A stretch of 10,951 nucleotides of DNA from Bacillota bacterium (lineage in GTDB: Bacteria; Bacillota; Clostridia; Oscillospirales; Ruminococcaceae). Below the pieces are notes generated by a model. It was given only the letters and a program-made list of their open reading frames with translations, was not told the origin of the DNA and did no database searches. The stretch lies in NCBI GenBank assembly GCA_023391005.1, contig JAEWBS010000084.1:1-10951 (forward strand), given 5' to 3'. This document shows positions 1-6,445 of the stretch, piece by piece; positions within the stretch are counted from its first letter, which is position 1, and the number at the start of each line of letters is the position of its first letter. Made by a program: the position numbers and the translations under genes.

Positions 1-166
1 CCTTGGCGATGCGCCCCTGCTTGCCGATGACGCGTCCCATGTCCTCCGCCCCAACATGCAGGTGATAGACCACCGTTCCGTCTTCGGCGGGCGCATCGGC
101 AGTGACGGTTACCGCATCCTTGTCATCAACAAGGCCTTTGGCAATAACGCTGATTAACTGTTCCAT
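1..166 (-). CDS. khpA: KH-domain RNA-binding protein KhpA (3' end outside window)
   Basis: Small KH-domain protein that binds RNA in the cytoplasm; in Firmicutes it works with KhpB/EloR and affects cell division and sRNA-related control (family knowledge). The 55 visible residues start MEQLISVIAKGLVDD and include a beta strand (VVYHLHV) followed by the KH GxxG-type loop GRVIGKQGRIAK, which contacts RNA. The family is about 75-80 residues, so roughly 20-25 C-terminal residues lie off the left edge. The ATG at 166 is preceded by GGAGGG at good spacing. The gene starts 15 bp after the rpsP stop and should be cotranscribed with it. This is its standard place, between rpsP and rimM-trmD. Confidence 0.93.
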   Translation of the reverse strand, partial: MEQLISVIAKGLVDDKDAVTVTADAPAEDGTVVYHLHVGAEDMGRVIGKQGRIAK

Positions 167-181
167 CCTGCCCTCCATTGG

Positions 182-424
182 TTAAAGCACGTCGTTCTTC
201 TTGAGGATCGCACGCACCGTTTCGGTGGGCTGAGCGCCATTGGCGATCCACTTCTTAGCCTTTTCGACGTCGATCTGCATAACCGACGGCTCCTTGGTGG
301 GATCATAATAACCCAGTTCCTCGATGAATCTTCCGTCTCTGGGATATCTCGAATCCGCTACCACAATTCTGTAAAAGGGGGCCTTCTTGGCGCCCATGCG
401 GCGAAGTCTTATTTTAACAGCCAA
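182..424 (-). CDS. rpsP: 30S ribosomal protein S16 (TTG start)
   Basis: Ribosomal protein S16, a 16S rRNA-binding assembly protein of the small subunit. With the TTG start at 424 the product is 80 residues, the usual length, and begins MAVKIRLRRMG as in other S16 proteins. Conserved segments are PFYRIVVADSRYPRDGRFIEE and LGYYDP (about residues 16-42), followed by a C-terminal helical part ending ILKKNDVL. A GTG at 433 would add three residues, but it lies inside the Shine-Dalgarno stretch, so TTG is preferred. The gene lies 79 bp downstream of ffh with no convincing terminator between them, and 15 bp before khpA. Confidence 0.97.
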   Translation of the reverse strand: MAVKIRLRRMGAKKAPFYRIVVADSRYPRDGRFIEELGYYDPTKEPSVMQIDVEKAKKWIANGAQPTETVRAILKKNDVL

Positions 425-432
425 ACCTGTCA

Positions 433-438
433 CCTCCT
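433..438 (-). promoter_or_regulatory. RBS that fixes the rpsP start
   Basis: On the minus strand this reads AGGAGG, a perfect Shine-Dalgarno core. It sits 8 nt before the TTG codon at 424 and directly against the GTG at 433. The spacing therefore selects TTG and the canonical S16 N-terminus. Confidence 0.85.
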
Positions 439-503
439 AGTTTTTTGGTTTTTTAATTTATTTTTACCCAGCAACGTGGGGAAAAACCTGTGTCGGCCCA
501 ACT

Positions 504-1832
504 TTAAAACGGCAGGCCTGCCTTGCCCATCAGCCCCCGGCCCTTCATGCCCTTGAGCTGCTTCATCATCTTTTGCATCTGCTCAAACTGACGCAGAATG
601 CGGTTGACGTCCTCGACGCGGGTCCCGCTGCCCGCCGCAATGCGGCGCTTGCGTTTGGGGTCGACAATTGAGGGCTTTTCGCGCTCAGCCGGCGTCATCG
701 AAAAGATAATCGCCTCCATGCGCTTCATTTCCTTCTCGCCGCGCTGGGCGTCCTCGTCGTTGATCTTGACGCCCGGAATCATACCGAGCACCTGACCTAA
801 TGGCCCCATGCCCTGTATCTGCTTCATCTGATCTAAAAGATCGGTGAGGGTAAAGCTGTTCTTTTTAAGCTTTTGAGCAAGCTGCTCGGCCTTTTTCTCA
901 TCGACGGTGCTCTGCGCCTTTTCAATAAGCGTGACCACGTCGCCCATGCCTAAGATACGGGAAGCCATGCGGTCGGGATAAAACGGTTCAAGCTGGTCTA
1001 AGCGCTCGCCCATGCCGACAAATTTGATCGGCTTGCCGGTCACGGCACGAACCGAAAGCGCCGCGCCGCCGCGCGTGTCACCGTCGCATTTTGTGAGGAT
1101 AACGCCGTCGATGCCAAGTTTCTCGTCGAAGGTCTTGGCGACGTTGACGGCATCCTGACCGGTCATGGCGTCGACAACGAGCAGAATCTCGTGCGGGCCG
1201 ACCGCTTCCTTGATGTCCGCAAGCTCGCCCATCAGCGCTTCGTCGATATGAAGACGGCCGGCGGTATCTAAAATGACGAGGTCGTCACCGTGGTCGCGCG
1301 CCCGCATAATCGCCTTTTTGGCAATCTGAACCGGGTCGCCCTGTCCCATCTCAAAAACCGGGACATTGACCTGCTCGCCGACCACCTGAAGCTGCTTGAT
1401 CGCGGCCGGACGGTAAACGTCGCAGGCGACGAGCAGCGGCCGTTTGCCCAGCGCCTTGAAGTGCTTGGCCAGCTTGGCACAGTGGGTTGTCTTACCCGAG
1501 CCCTGTAGGCCGCACATCATGATGATGGTGGGCAACTTAGTTGAAAAACGAATTTTGACGTTCTCGGTGCCCATGAGGGCAGTCATCTCGTCGTTGACAA
1601 TTTTAATAACCTGCTGCGCGGGGGTTAGGCTTTCAAGCACCTGCGCGCCGACCGCCTTTTCAGAAACGGCGGCGACAAAGTCTTTGGCGACCTTATAGTT
1701 GACGTCTGCTTCTAAGAGCGCTAAACGCACCTCGCGCATGACCTCTTTGATATCCGATTCCTTGAGCTTGCCGCGGGATCTCAGCCGCTTAAAAACCGAA
1801 TTTAGCTTTTCCGAAAGTCCTTCAAAAGCCAT
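504..1832 (-). CDS. ffh: Signal recognition particle GTPase Ffh (SRP54)
   Basis: Protein subunit of the signal recognition particle. It binds signal sequences and 4.5S/6S SRP RNA and targets ribosomes to FtsY and the Sec translocon at the membrane. The 442-residue product has the full SRP54 layout: N-terminal helical bundle (1-85), G domain with P-loop GLQGSGKTTH (108-117), DVYRPAA (138-144), DTAGR (189-193), TKCDGD (247-252) and GMGE (273-276), then a Met-rich M domain (about 297-442). The M domain has the RNA-binding stretch around RKRRIAAGSGTR and a QMQKMMKQLKGM tail. The G4 motif has Cys where Leu or Met is more common; this should not affect function. The ATG at 1832 follows AAAGGAGGG. 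It starts 15 bp after the ylxM stop, the conserved ylxM-ffh pairing. Confidence 0.98.
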   Translation of the reverse strand: MAFEGLSEKLNSVFKRLRSRGKLKESDIKEVMREVRLALLEADVNYKVAKDFVAAVSEKAVGAQVLESLTPAQQVIKIVNDEMTALMGTENVKIRFSTKLPTIIMMCGLQGSGKTTHCAKLAKHFKALGKRPLLVACDVYRPAAIKQLQVVGEQVNVPVFEMGQGDPVQIAKKAIMRARDHGDDLVILDTAGRLHIDEALMGELADIKEAVGPHEILLVVDAMTGQDAVNVAKTFDEKLGIDGVILTKCDGDTRGGAALSVRAVTGKPIKFVGMGERLDQLEPFYPDRMASRILGMGDVVTLIEKAQSTVDEKKAEQLAQKLKKNSFTLTDLLDQMKQIQGMGPLGQVLGMIPGVKINDEDAQRGEKEMKRMEAIIFSMTPAEREKPSIVDPKRKRRIAAGSGTRVEDVNRILRQFEQMQKMMKQLKGMKGRGLMGKAGLPF

Positions 1833-1847
1833 GCCAGCCCTCCTTTG

Positions 1848-2213
1848 TTACAGCTCAGCCACATGGCGCGCCAGCTTGGTGATCTTACCGACGCGATTGC
1901 TGATGTCTTTTGAATTATAGAGTCTTGTATTGATCTGCTCGATCTCAAAAGCGCTCTTTAATATATCATCAAGTGTTTCTTTTATCTGCTCAAAACGGTT
2001 GGCAAGACCGAGCTGCTCTTCAAACTCCGAGAGCTGGAACTCGGCGCGCTTGATCGAGTCGCGCACGCCCTGCCGCGTGATGCCGCTGTGTGAGGCAATT
2101 TCAGAAAGCGAGAGATCCTCGTTATAATAAAGCTCTATGACCTCCTGCTGCTTCTCAGTCAGCAGGTCGCCGTAAAAATCATAAAGCAGCGATATACTCA
2201 GATCTTTTGCCAT
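1848..2213 (-). CDS. ylxM: YlxM family SRP-associated HTH protein
   Basis: YlxM/p13-like protein; in Firmicutes it is encoded directly upstream of ffh and is reported to associate with the SRP (family knowledge). The product is 121 residues, starting MAKDLSISLLYDFYGDLL. Residues 15-55 form a sigma-70 region 4-like helix-turn-helix: LTEKQQEVIELYYNEDLSLS, then EIASHSGITRQGVRDSIKRAE. A C-terminal coiled-coil-like helical part ends LARHVAEL. The open frame extends upstream to 2420, but ATG 2213 is chosen because AAGGG lies 7 nt before it, homology begins there, and the promoter at 2256-2284 lies inside the longer version. First gene of the operon. Confidence 0.94.
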   Translation of the reverse strand: MAKDLSISLLYDFYGDLLTEKQQEVIELYYNEDLSLSEIASHSGITRQGVRDSIKRAEFQLSEFEEQLGLANRFEQIKETLDDILKSAFEIEQINTRLYNSKDISNRVGKITKLARHVAEL

Positions 2214-2255
2214 TAAACAGCCCTTCCCTTCTAGACAGCGGTTTGATACCACCTG

Positions 2256-2284
2256 ATTATAGCGAAACGTGTTGCATCTGTCAA
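2256..2284 (-). promoter_or_regulatory. SigA promoter of the ylxM-ffh-rpsP-khpA operon
   Basis: On the minus strand, TTGACA (2284-2279) and TATAAT (2261-2256) are both exact consensus hexamers separated by exactly 17 bp. Transcription should start about 7 nt after the -10, giving a leader of roughly 35-40 nt before ylxM. This fits strong housekeeping expression of a ribosome/SRP operon. Confidence 0.9.
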
Positions 2285-2306
2285 GTATTTTCTCTTTACA
2301 TCCATC

Positions 2307-2350
2307 CACAAAATATTGTGTCCGGCGCGGCGTCGCCACAAGACGTTGTG
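2307..2350. promoter_or_regulatory. Two CACAA-N4-TTGTG inverted repeats, operator-like
   Basis: Two 14-bp inverted repeats share the same arms and spacing: CACAA-AATA-TTGTG at 2307-2320 and CACAA-GACG-TTGTG at 2337-2350. The start-to-start distance is 30 bp, about three helical turns, so two protein dimers would sit on one DNA face. They lie upstream of the -35 box of the ylxM promoter (edge at 2284) and about 100-140 bp upstream of the divergent promoter at 2450. The regulator is unknown; I do not recognise the motif as a named box. Confidence 0.45.
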
Positions 2351-2449
2351 CATTTTGACATGTATGACAGGTGATCAGAAAACATCGGCGCAAAAAGCGT
2401 TTTTTAACCGGGCTTTGCAATTTTCACCATTTTTTCACGCCTTACGCGG

Positions 2450-2478
2450 TTGTTTAAATACATTTTTTGTGCTATAAT
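2450..2478 (+). promoter_or_regulatory. SigA-type promoter of the surface-protein gene
   Basis: TTGTTT (2450-2455), a 17-bp spacer and a perfect TATAAT (2473-2478). The start site would be near 2485, leaving a leader of about 25 nt that contains AGGAGG at 2496-2501. The -35 is only partly consensus, so activation or a modest rate is possible. Confidence 0.7.
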
Positions 2479-2489
2479 AGTTAAACTAT
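2477..2489. promoter_or_regulatory. 13-bp palindrome overlapping -10 and start site
   Basis: ATAGTT-A-AACTAT is a perfect inverted repeat with 6-bp arms. It overlaps the end of the -10 hexamer and the predicted transcription start. A protein bound here would block RNA polymerase, so it is a candidate repressor operator. In such AT-rich DNA a chance palindrome is also possible. Confidence 0.35.
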
Positions 2490-2509
2490 CCAAAAAGGAG
2501 GGAATCGCT

Positions 2510-3952
2510 TTGAAGCGCACGCTTGCGTTCATTTTTGCCTGTTCAATGCTTTTGACACTTTCGATCGGCGCTCTGGCCCTAACCGATCCGAACGAGCCGC
2601 ATCCTGTTTCGGCCATCTACGATATCGGCTATCTGCTCGACGAGGATGACCGTTATGTCGATTTCAACGAGGCGCTGACCGATTCGCTGCCCTACGGCGA
2701 GACGGTCTATTATCCGCTGTTCTATCAGGACTCCGGCGGTGTTCTGGTCGGCGTGCATGAAAGCGCCGCCACCAAAAGCATCAAAATCAAAACCGACTGG
2801 GAAGAGGGCTCTTCTTATATCGATAAGCTGTCGGTGATCAAAAAGCGCTATATCAACGCAGATAAGCTGCCCGGCAATATCGAATTTGTCGACAACAAAT
2901 ATTGCTACTTCCTCGCGATAACGGCTAAGACGCGCTCTACGACCACAACCGCCACACATGACGTTCACGGCACCGTTAAGCTGCGCAAAACCAGCGGCGA
3001 CAGCGAGTACCGTTTTGATTATGACGACATCGACTATCTTAATGTCGATTTTGAGGTGGGGTACAGCGCCCCGGAGGACAGCAACGTCATTCCAATCACG
3101 CCCGCGCTATTTGTCCCGGGGCAGGATTTTGACGAGGACGACGAGGAAACCTTCGATTTTGAGGCTGATTCCCACAGCTATTTTGTTGTGAACACCAATA
3201 GCCAGAAAAAAATCGTGCTCGGCATGAATACCGATTACGACGACGCCATCGCTGACAAATATCCCAAGGCCAATCTGGACTTCTTCAACGGGAACGGCGC
3301 GACCTTTAACCGGATCGGCTATCTCTACCTCTACGCCGACCGGGGCAGCTATGTCTATGTGATTGAAAATAATAACACCCTTAAAAAGCTCAGTGCATCC
3401 TATGATTCGTATGATGACGCCTTTGTCATCCGCACCCGAACGCTCGGACGCTATGTTGTCTCAGATATTAAGCTGAATGTCGCGGATAAAAACCCCGACA
3501 ACGGCGATGAAGATACCACCGTCATCTACGACAACGACACCCAGACCAACTACAACCCCGGTACCGGCGGCTATGGCTTTGACGATATTGCCTATAGTAC
3601 GCCAGTGCCGACACAAGCCCCGGCCGCCGTCAATAACACGGTTGCTGCGACGCCTGCCGTCACCGGCGGTACTGCTCCCGCCGCTGAAAAGCCCGCCTCT
3701 TCGGCGCCACAGCAAGAAGAATCGCAGCCCGAGGAGGGCCCTACCATCATCGGCACCACCCAAAAGGCCAACAACAAGCTGGCCGCCCCGGCCGTGACCG
3801 ATCGGGCCAATGACACTGGCAACGCGGCAGCTTCGTTTGACTACCGCAGGCTGGCGATGATCGTGTGTAGCGCCGGCGCCATTCTTTCGCTGATCGGTTT
3901 AATGATCTGCGGGCTGGTTTCGTTCAACCGCTCGAGAACAAAGTATTATTGA
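2510..3952 (+). CDS. Membrane-anchored surface protein of unknown function
   Basis: Function not recognised. The TTG at 2510 is chosen because AGGAGG lies 8 nt upstream and translation from it gives a classic signal peptide: MKR, a hydrophobic core, and a cleavage site after GALA (about residue 23). The product is 480 residues. After export, residues 24-345 form a polar, Asp/Tyr-rich ectodomain with an acidic run (DFDEDDEETFDFEAD, about 206-220). This is followed by a segment ending in LGRYVVSD, a pattern I associate with other clostridial surface proteins. About 364-445 is a Pro/Ala/Thr/Gln-rich stalk. Residues 448-471 form one membrane helix, followed by the basic tail NRSRTKYY. This predicts a type I membrane protein with the bulk outside; there is no LPXTG sorting signal. 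It is monocistronic, with its own promoter and a following terminator. Confidence 0.85.
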   Translation: MKRTLAFIFACSMLLTLSIGALALTDPNEPHPVSAIYDIGYLLDEDDRYVDFNEALTDSLPYGETVYYPLFYQDSGGVLVGVHESAATKSIKIKTDWEEGSSYIDKLSVIKKRYINADKLPGNIEFVDNKYCYFLAITAKTRSTTTTATHDVHGTVKLRKTSGDSEYRFDYDDIDYLNVDFEVGYSAPEDSNVIPITPALFVPGQDFDEDDEETFDFEADSHSYFVVNTNSQKKIVLGMNTDYDDAIADKYPKANLDFFNGNGATFNRIGYLYLYADRGSYVYVIENNNTLKKLSASYDSYDDAFVIRTRTLGRYVVSDIKLNVADKNPDNGDEDTTVIYDNDTQTNYNPGTGGYGFDDIAYSTPVPTQAPAAVNNTVAATPAVTGGTAPAAEKPASSAPQQEESQPEEGPTIIGTTQKANNKLAAPAVTDRANDTGNAAASFDYRRLAMIVCSAGAILSLIGLMICGLVSFNRSRTKYY

Positions 3953-3984
3953 TCATACGGTCTGCTAAAACGCTTTAAGCATTT

Positions 3985-4020
3985 ATAAAGCCGATGCCCG
4001 TGGGCGTCGGCTTTATTGTT
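3985..4020 (+). terminator. Rho-independent terminator after the surface-protein gene
   Basis: A long hairpin pairs ATAAAGCCGATGCCC (3985-3999) with GGGCGTCGGCTTTAT (4002-4016), with one G-U pair. It begins 32 nt after the stop codon. The T tract is short (ATTGTT), but the stem is strong, and its A- and T-rich flanks could let it act in both directions. Confidence 0.75.
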
Positions 4021-4123
4021 GCTTGAGGCTCCCCCCTGCACGGCAGCCTTCTGTACGTCGGCTGGGGCATTTGCGTTAAATGGCGTGATAACGCGGTCAA
4101 AACGGTAAAATTTTTATTCATAA

Positions 4124-4152
4124 TTGTAAAAAACCGGCATTAACTGTACAAT
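4124..4152 (+). promoter_or_regulatory. Promoter upstream of the broken zinc-ribbon gene and kinase
   Basis: TTGTAA (4124-4129), 17 bp, then TACAAT (4147-4152). The start site would be about 4159, with GGAGG at 4171-4175. It is the only good promoter before the sugar kinase, so it probably now drives the kinase through the damaged first frame. I see nothing else in 4021-4123. Confidence 0.55.
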
Positions 4153-4183
4153 AGTTCTAAAGGACTCATCGGAGGTTACCATC

Positions 4184-4493
4184 ATGCAGCTCTTAAAATG
4201 CAAAATGTGCGGTGGCGATATCCAGATGGCAGCAAATCAAACCGACGGTACGCACACCACGTTTCCCCACTGTTTATGTCACAATTTTCGGTCGAGGCGG
4301 TTGGCGGCCCGGTGCTGCTGCGCAAGGTCAGCCGGTGCAACGACGACCATTCCTACAACCGATTTATGAGCCGGCCGGGCACGCCCCCGCTATTGCGCAG
4401 GACGAAATGCCCTACCGTCTGCTCCGCAACGAATATCCGCCTGCTTGGGTAGAAAGGGAACCGCTCTATGATCGATGTGACAGCCATTGGTGA
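4184..4493 (+). pseudogene. Frameshifted remnant of a zinc-ribbon protein
   Basis: The ATG at 4184 has GGAGG 8 nt upstream and encodes MQLLKCKMCGGDIQMAANQT, typical of the N-terminus of a clostridial zinc-ribbon protein family with a first CxxC pair (C6, C9). The frame then becomes unlike the family and stops at 4369. Just after a TTTCCCC run (C at 4265-4268) the +1 frame becomes protein-like, with Pro/Gln-rich sequence such as RPFLQPIYEPAGHAPAI, and stays open to 4493. Removing one C joins the two halves into about 102 codons reading ..HTTFPTVYV.. across the joint. The expected second CxxC is missing, so some internal sequence also seems lost. The end overlaps the kinase start. A sequencing error or programmed +1 shift is the alternative. 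Confidence 0.5.
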
Positions 4494-5427
4494 ACTGCTT
4501 ATTGATTTTGCCACTCTTGATATCGACGCACAAGGATATCCCACAATGGCGGCCAAGCCCGGCGGCGCGCCGGTCAACTATTTGGCCGCGCTGACCGCTT
4601 ATGGCAGAAGGACGGCTTTTCTTGGCAAGGTGGGGGCCGATACCTTCGGCCACCTGCTGATAGAAACGCTCAAAAAGGCGGGTATCGAAACCGGGGGCAT
4701 TATACAAGACCCTTCGGTATTCACGACGCTGGCTTTTGTCACGTTCGACCGCGCGGGCAACCGCTCGTTCAGCTTTGCCCGCAAGCCGGGGGCGGATACC
4801 TGCCTGCGCTTTGAAGAGTTGGATTTATCCCTTATTGACGCGGCGCGGGTTTTCCATTTCGGTACCCTTAGCCTCACCGACGAGCCGGCACGCACCGCCA
4901 CACAACGGGCGGTCGCCTATGCCAAACAGCGCGGAAAGCTCATCACCTACGATCCTAACCTGCGCCTCTCGCTCTGGCATAGCCCTCAAGAGGCAAAACA
5001 ACAGATGCTCTGGGGGCTTTCTCAGGCCGACGTTGTCAAAATCAGCGACGAAGAGATGTGCTTCCTCTGGAATTGCGGCGCGGAAGAGGCCGCTACACGG
5101 ATACTGGATGAATACGGCGCGCAGCTTGCCATGATCACGCTCGGCCCCAAGGGCTGTTGTCTTAAAAACCGGCGGGGCACTGTATTTTGCCCCAGTATCG
5201 GTGTCGAAGCGGTCGACACGACCGGCGCGGGCGATATTTTCGGCGGCAGCGCGGTCAGCCGCATCCTTAGCATGGATAAAGCGCCGGGTGCGTTGAGCCC
5301 CGCGGAGCTGGACGAGATTGCCCGCTTTGCCAGCGCAGCCTCGAGCCTTTCAACCTGTAAAATGGGCGGTGTCCCCAGTATTCCGTCTATGCAGGACGTT
5401 CTTGACACCGTAAAGGCAAATTTCTGA
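4468..5427 (+). CDS. PfkB-family carbohydrate kinase, probably fructokinase
   Basis: Ribokinase/PfkB-superfamily cytoplasmic sugar kinase, 319 residues, the usual length. It shows the substrate-side motif PGGAPVNYLAAL (31-42), LGKVGADTFGHLL shortly after, YDPNLR (161-166), and the signature DTTGAGDIFGGS starting at D250. In that signature D256 is the expected catalytic base and GAG forms the anion hole. The GGAPVN motif and the DPNLR segment resemble fructokinases (ScrK-type, ATP + fructose to fructose-6-phosphate) more than ribokinases; other ketose or 2-keto-3-deoxygluconate substrates cannot be excluded. The RBS AAAGGG is 9 nt before the ATG, inside the preceding remnant frame, so translation may once have been coupled. 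No sugar transporter or hydrolase is adjacent to fix the substrate. Confidence 0.88.
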   Translation: MIDVTAIGELLIDFATLDIDAQGYPTMAAKPGGAPVNYLAALTAYGRRTAFLGKVGADTFGHLLIETLKKAGIETGGIIQDPSVFTTLAFVTFDRAGNRSFSFARKPGADTCLRFEELDLSLIDAARVFHFGTLSLTDEPARTATQRAVAYAKQRGKLITYDPNLRLSLWHSPQEAKQQMLWGLSQADVVKISDEEMCFLWNCGAEEAATRILDEYGAQLAMITLGPKGCCLKNRRGTVFCPSIGVEAVDTTGAGDIFGGSAVSRILSMDKAPGALSPAELDEIARFASAASSLSTCKMGGVPSIPSMQDVLDTVKANF

Positions 5428-5443
5428 TACAAAAATAAGCGAC

Positions 5444-5472
5444 TTGACCACAGACAGTGCGGGCGTTTTACT
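5444..5472 (+). promoter_or_regulatory. Weak candidate promoter for the HD-domain gene
   Basis: TTGACC (5444-5449), 17 bp, TTTACT (5467-5472). The -35 matches 5 of 6 positions but the -10 only 4 of 6. It is the best plus-strand candidate in the 204-bp gap after the kinase, and its transcript would have to pass the hairpin at 5585-5608. Confidence 0.25.
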
Positions 5473-5584
5473 AATGTCTATGGCTGACGACGCTGCGAGT
5501 AATCGTTTGATACGGGCGCCGATCAACGCAATCAGATAATGCATGGGCGTTAGAGCGCATCGTATTATTTCCATCATGCCAATT

Positions 5585-5615
5585 AAAGGGCCACCACAGG
5601 CGGCCTTTTAATTTT
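5585..5615 (+). terminator. Terminator-like hairpin between kinase and HD gene
   Basis: AAAGG(G)CC (5585-5592) pairs with GGCCTTT (5602-5608), with a bulged G and a possible short inner CC/GG pair. It is followed by the T-rich tail TTTTAATTTT. It would end the kinase transcript. It finishes only 5 nt before the AAGGAG of the next gene, so it could also act as an attenuator for that gene. Confidence 0.6.
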
Positions 5616-5631
5616 ACAAAAAGGAGACCAA

Positions 5632-6243
5632 ATGAAAATTCCAGATTTAAGCCACGCAAATGCCTATTTAGAGTGGGCATTCAATTGCAACCCCGGGCCT
5701 TGGACAGATCATTCCAGAGTCGTAGCAAAAGCCGCAAAGCGGATTGCAAAAGCGTCCGGCCTTGAGCCCGATGTAGCGGAAGTACTTGGTTTATTGCATG
5801 ATTTGGGACGCTATAAAGGTGTCACAAGCATGATGCACATTTATGACGGGTATTTATATCTCATGGGAAAAGGATACCCAGACGCAGCCCAAATTTGTAT
5901 AACGCACTCCTTTCCCATTCAAAACATTCAGGTATACAGTGGGGCCAATGACTGCTCAGATGACGTATTCCGTGAACTACAGAGCATTTTGGCGGCATCA
6001 GTTTATACGGATTATGATCGGTTAATTCAATTATGTGACAGCATTGCGCTTCCACAAGGCGTCTGTCTCTTAGAAAAGCGCCTGCTTGATGTCGCTTTAC
6101 GGCACGGTGTAAACGACTACACCGTGCCAAAATGGAAAAAACTATTTGAAATTTGGAACCATTTTACGCAATTGAGCGGCATCAATTTGTATTCCCTTTT
6201 TGAAGAAGTCGAGCAAGTTACATTCAGCGATAATCTGACATAA
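5632..6243 (+). CDS. HD-domain metal-dependent phosphohydrolase
   Basis: HD-superfamily hydrolase of 203 residues; members cleave phosphate esters or nucleotides with a metal bound by His/Asp. Visible motifs are WTDHSRVVAKAA (H27), LGLLHDLGRYKG (H56-D57, the HD pair) and CITHSF (H92), with acidic residues in SVYTDYDRLIQLCDSI (D127, D129, D136) that could be the last metal ligand. The substrate cannot be inferred. The ATG has AAGGAG 5 nt upstream. The coding sequence is visibly more AT-rich than the flanking genes and uses more A/T third positions, suggesting later acquisition or lower expression. It stands alone between two terminator hairpins. Confidence 0.85.
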   Translation: MKIPDLSHANAYLEWAFNCNPGPWTDHSRVVAKAAKRIAKASGLEPDVAEVLGLLHDLGRYKGVTSMMHIYDGYLYLMGKGYPDAAQICITHSFPIQNIQVYSGANDCSDDVFRELQSILAASVYTDYDRLIQLCDSIALPQGVCLLEKRLLDVALRHGVNDYTVPKWKKLFEIWNHFTQLSGINLYSLFEEVEQVTFSDNLT

Positions 6244-6322
6244 TGCGTCCTGTTCCAATACGGGACTGCCCATCTAACAGTTGTGTTTGTAATTTTTTGA
6301 ATACAGATCTTTAATAAGGCCG

Positions 6323-6358
6323 ATGCAAGGGGCGAACACCCCTTGCATTTCTTATTTT
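6323..6358 (+). terminator. Rho-independent terminator after the HD-domain gene
   Basis: A perfect 10-bp stem, ATGCAAGGGG (6323-6332) with CCCCTTGCAT (6339-6348), and a 6-nt loop CGAACA, followed by TTTCTTATTTT. It lies 80 nt after the stop and isolates the HD gene from dpaA. Confidence 0.88.
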
Positions 6359-6445
6359 ATCGCAGAAAATATCCGATCGGCAGCGGATGAGCATCCAATC
6401 ACATATTTTTTCGCCTCTCATATGATGACATAAAGGAGTGAGTAT

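Noticed and set aside
2214..2420. N-terminal extension of the ylxM frame to 190 residues
   Set aside because: It would start upstream of the perfect SigA promoter of the operon, and homology and RBS both place the start at 2213.
3477..3797. Plus- and minus-strand Pro/Gly-rich open frames over the stalk region
   Set aside because: They are shadows of the low-complexity Pro/Ala/Thr stalk of the surface protein.
5350..5577. Minus-strand 75-residue open frame over the end of the kinase and the gap
   Set aside because: It overlaps the conserved kinase C-terminus antisense, resembles no family I know and has no good RBS.
6400..6428. CACA..CATATGATG as a SigK or SigE sporulation promoter for dpaA
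   Set aside because: The spacing is off (15 bp for SigK-like, 11 bp for SigE-like), the -10 does not fully match, and the start site would fall on the RBS.
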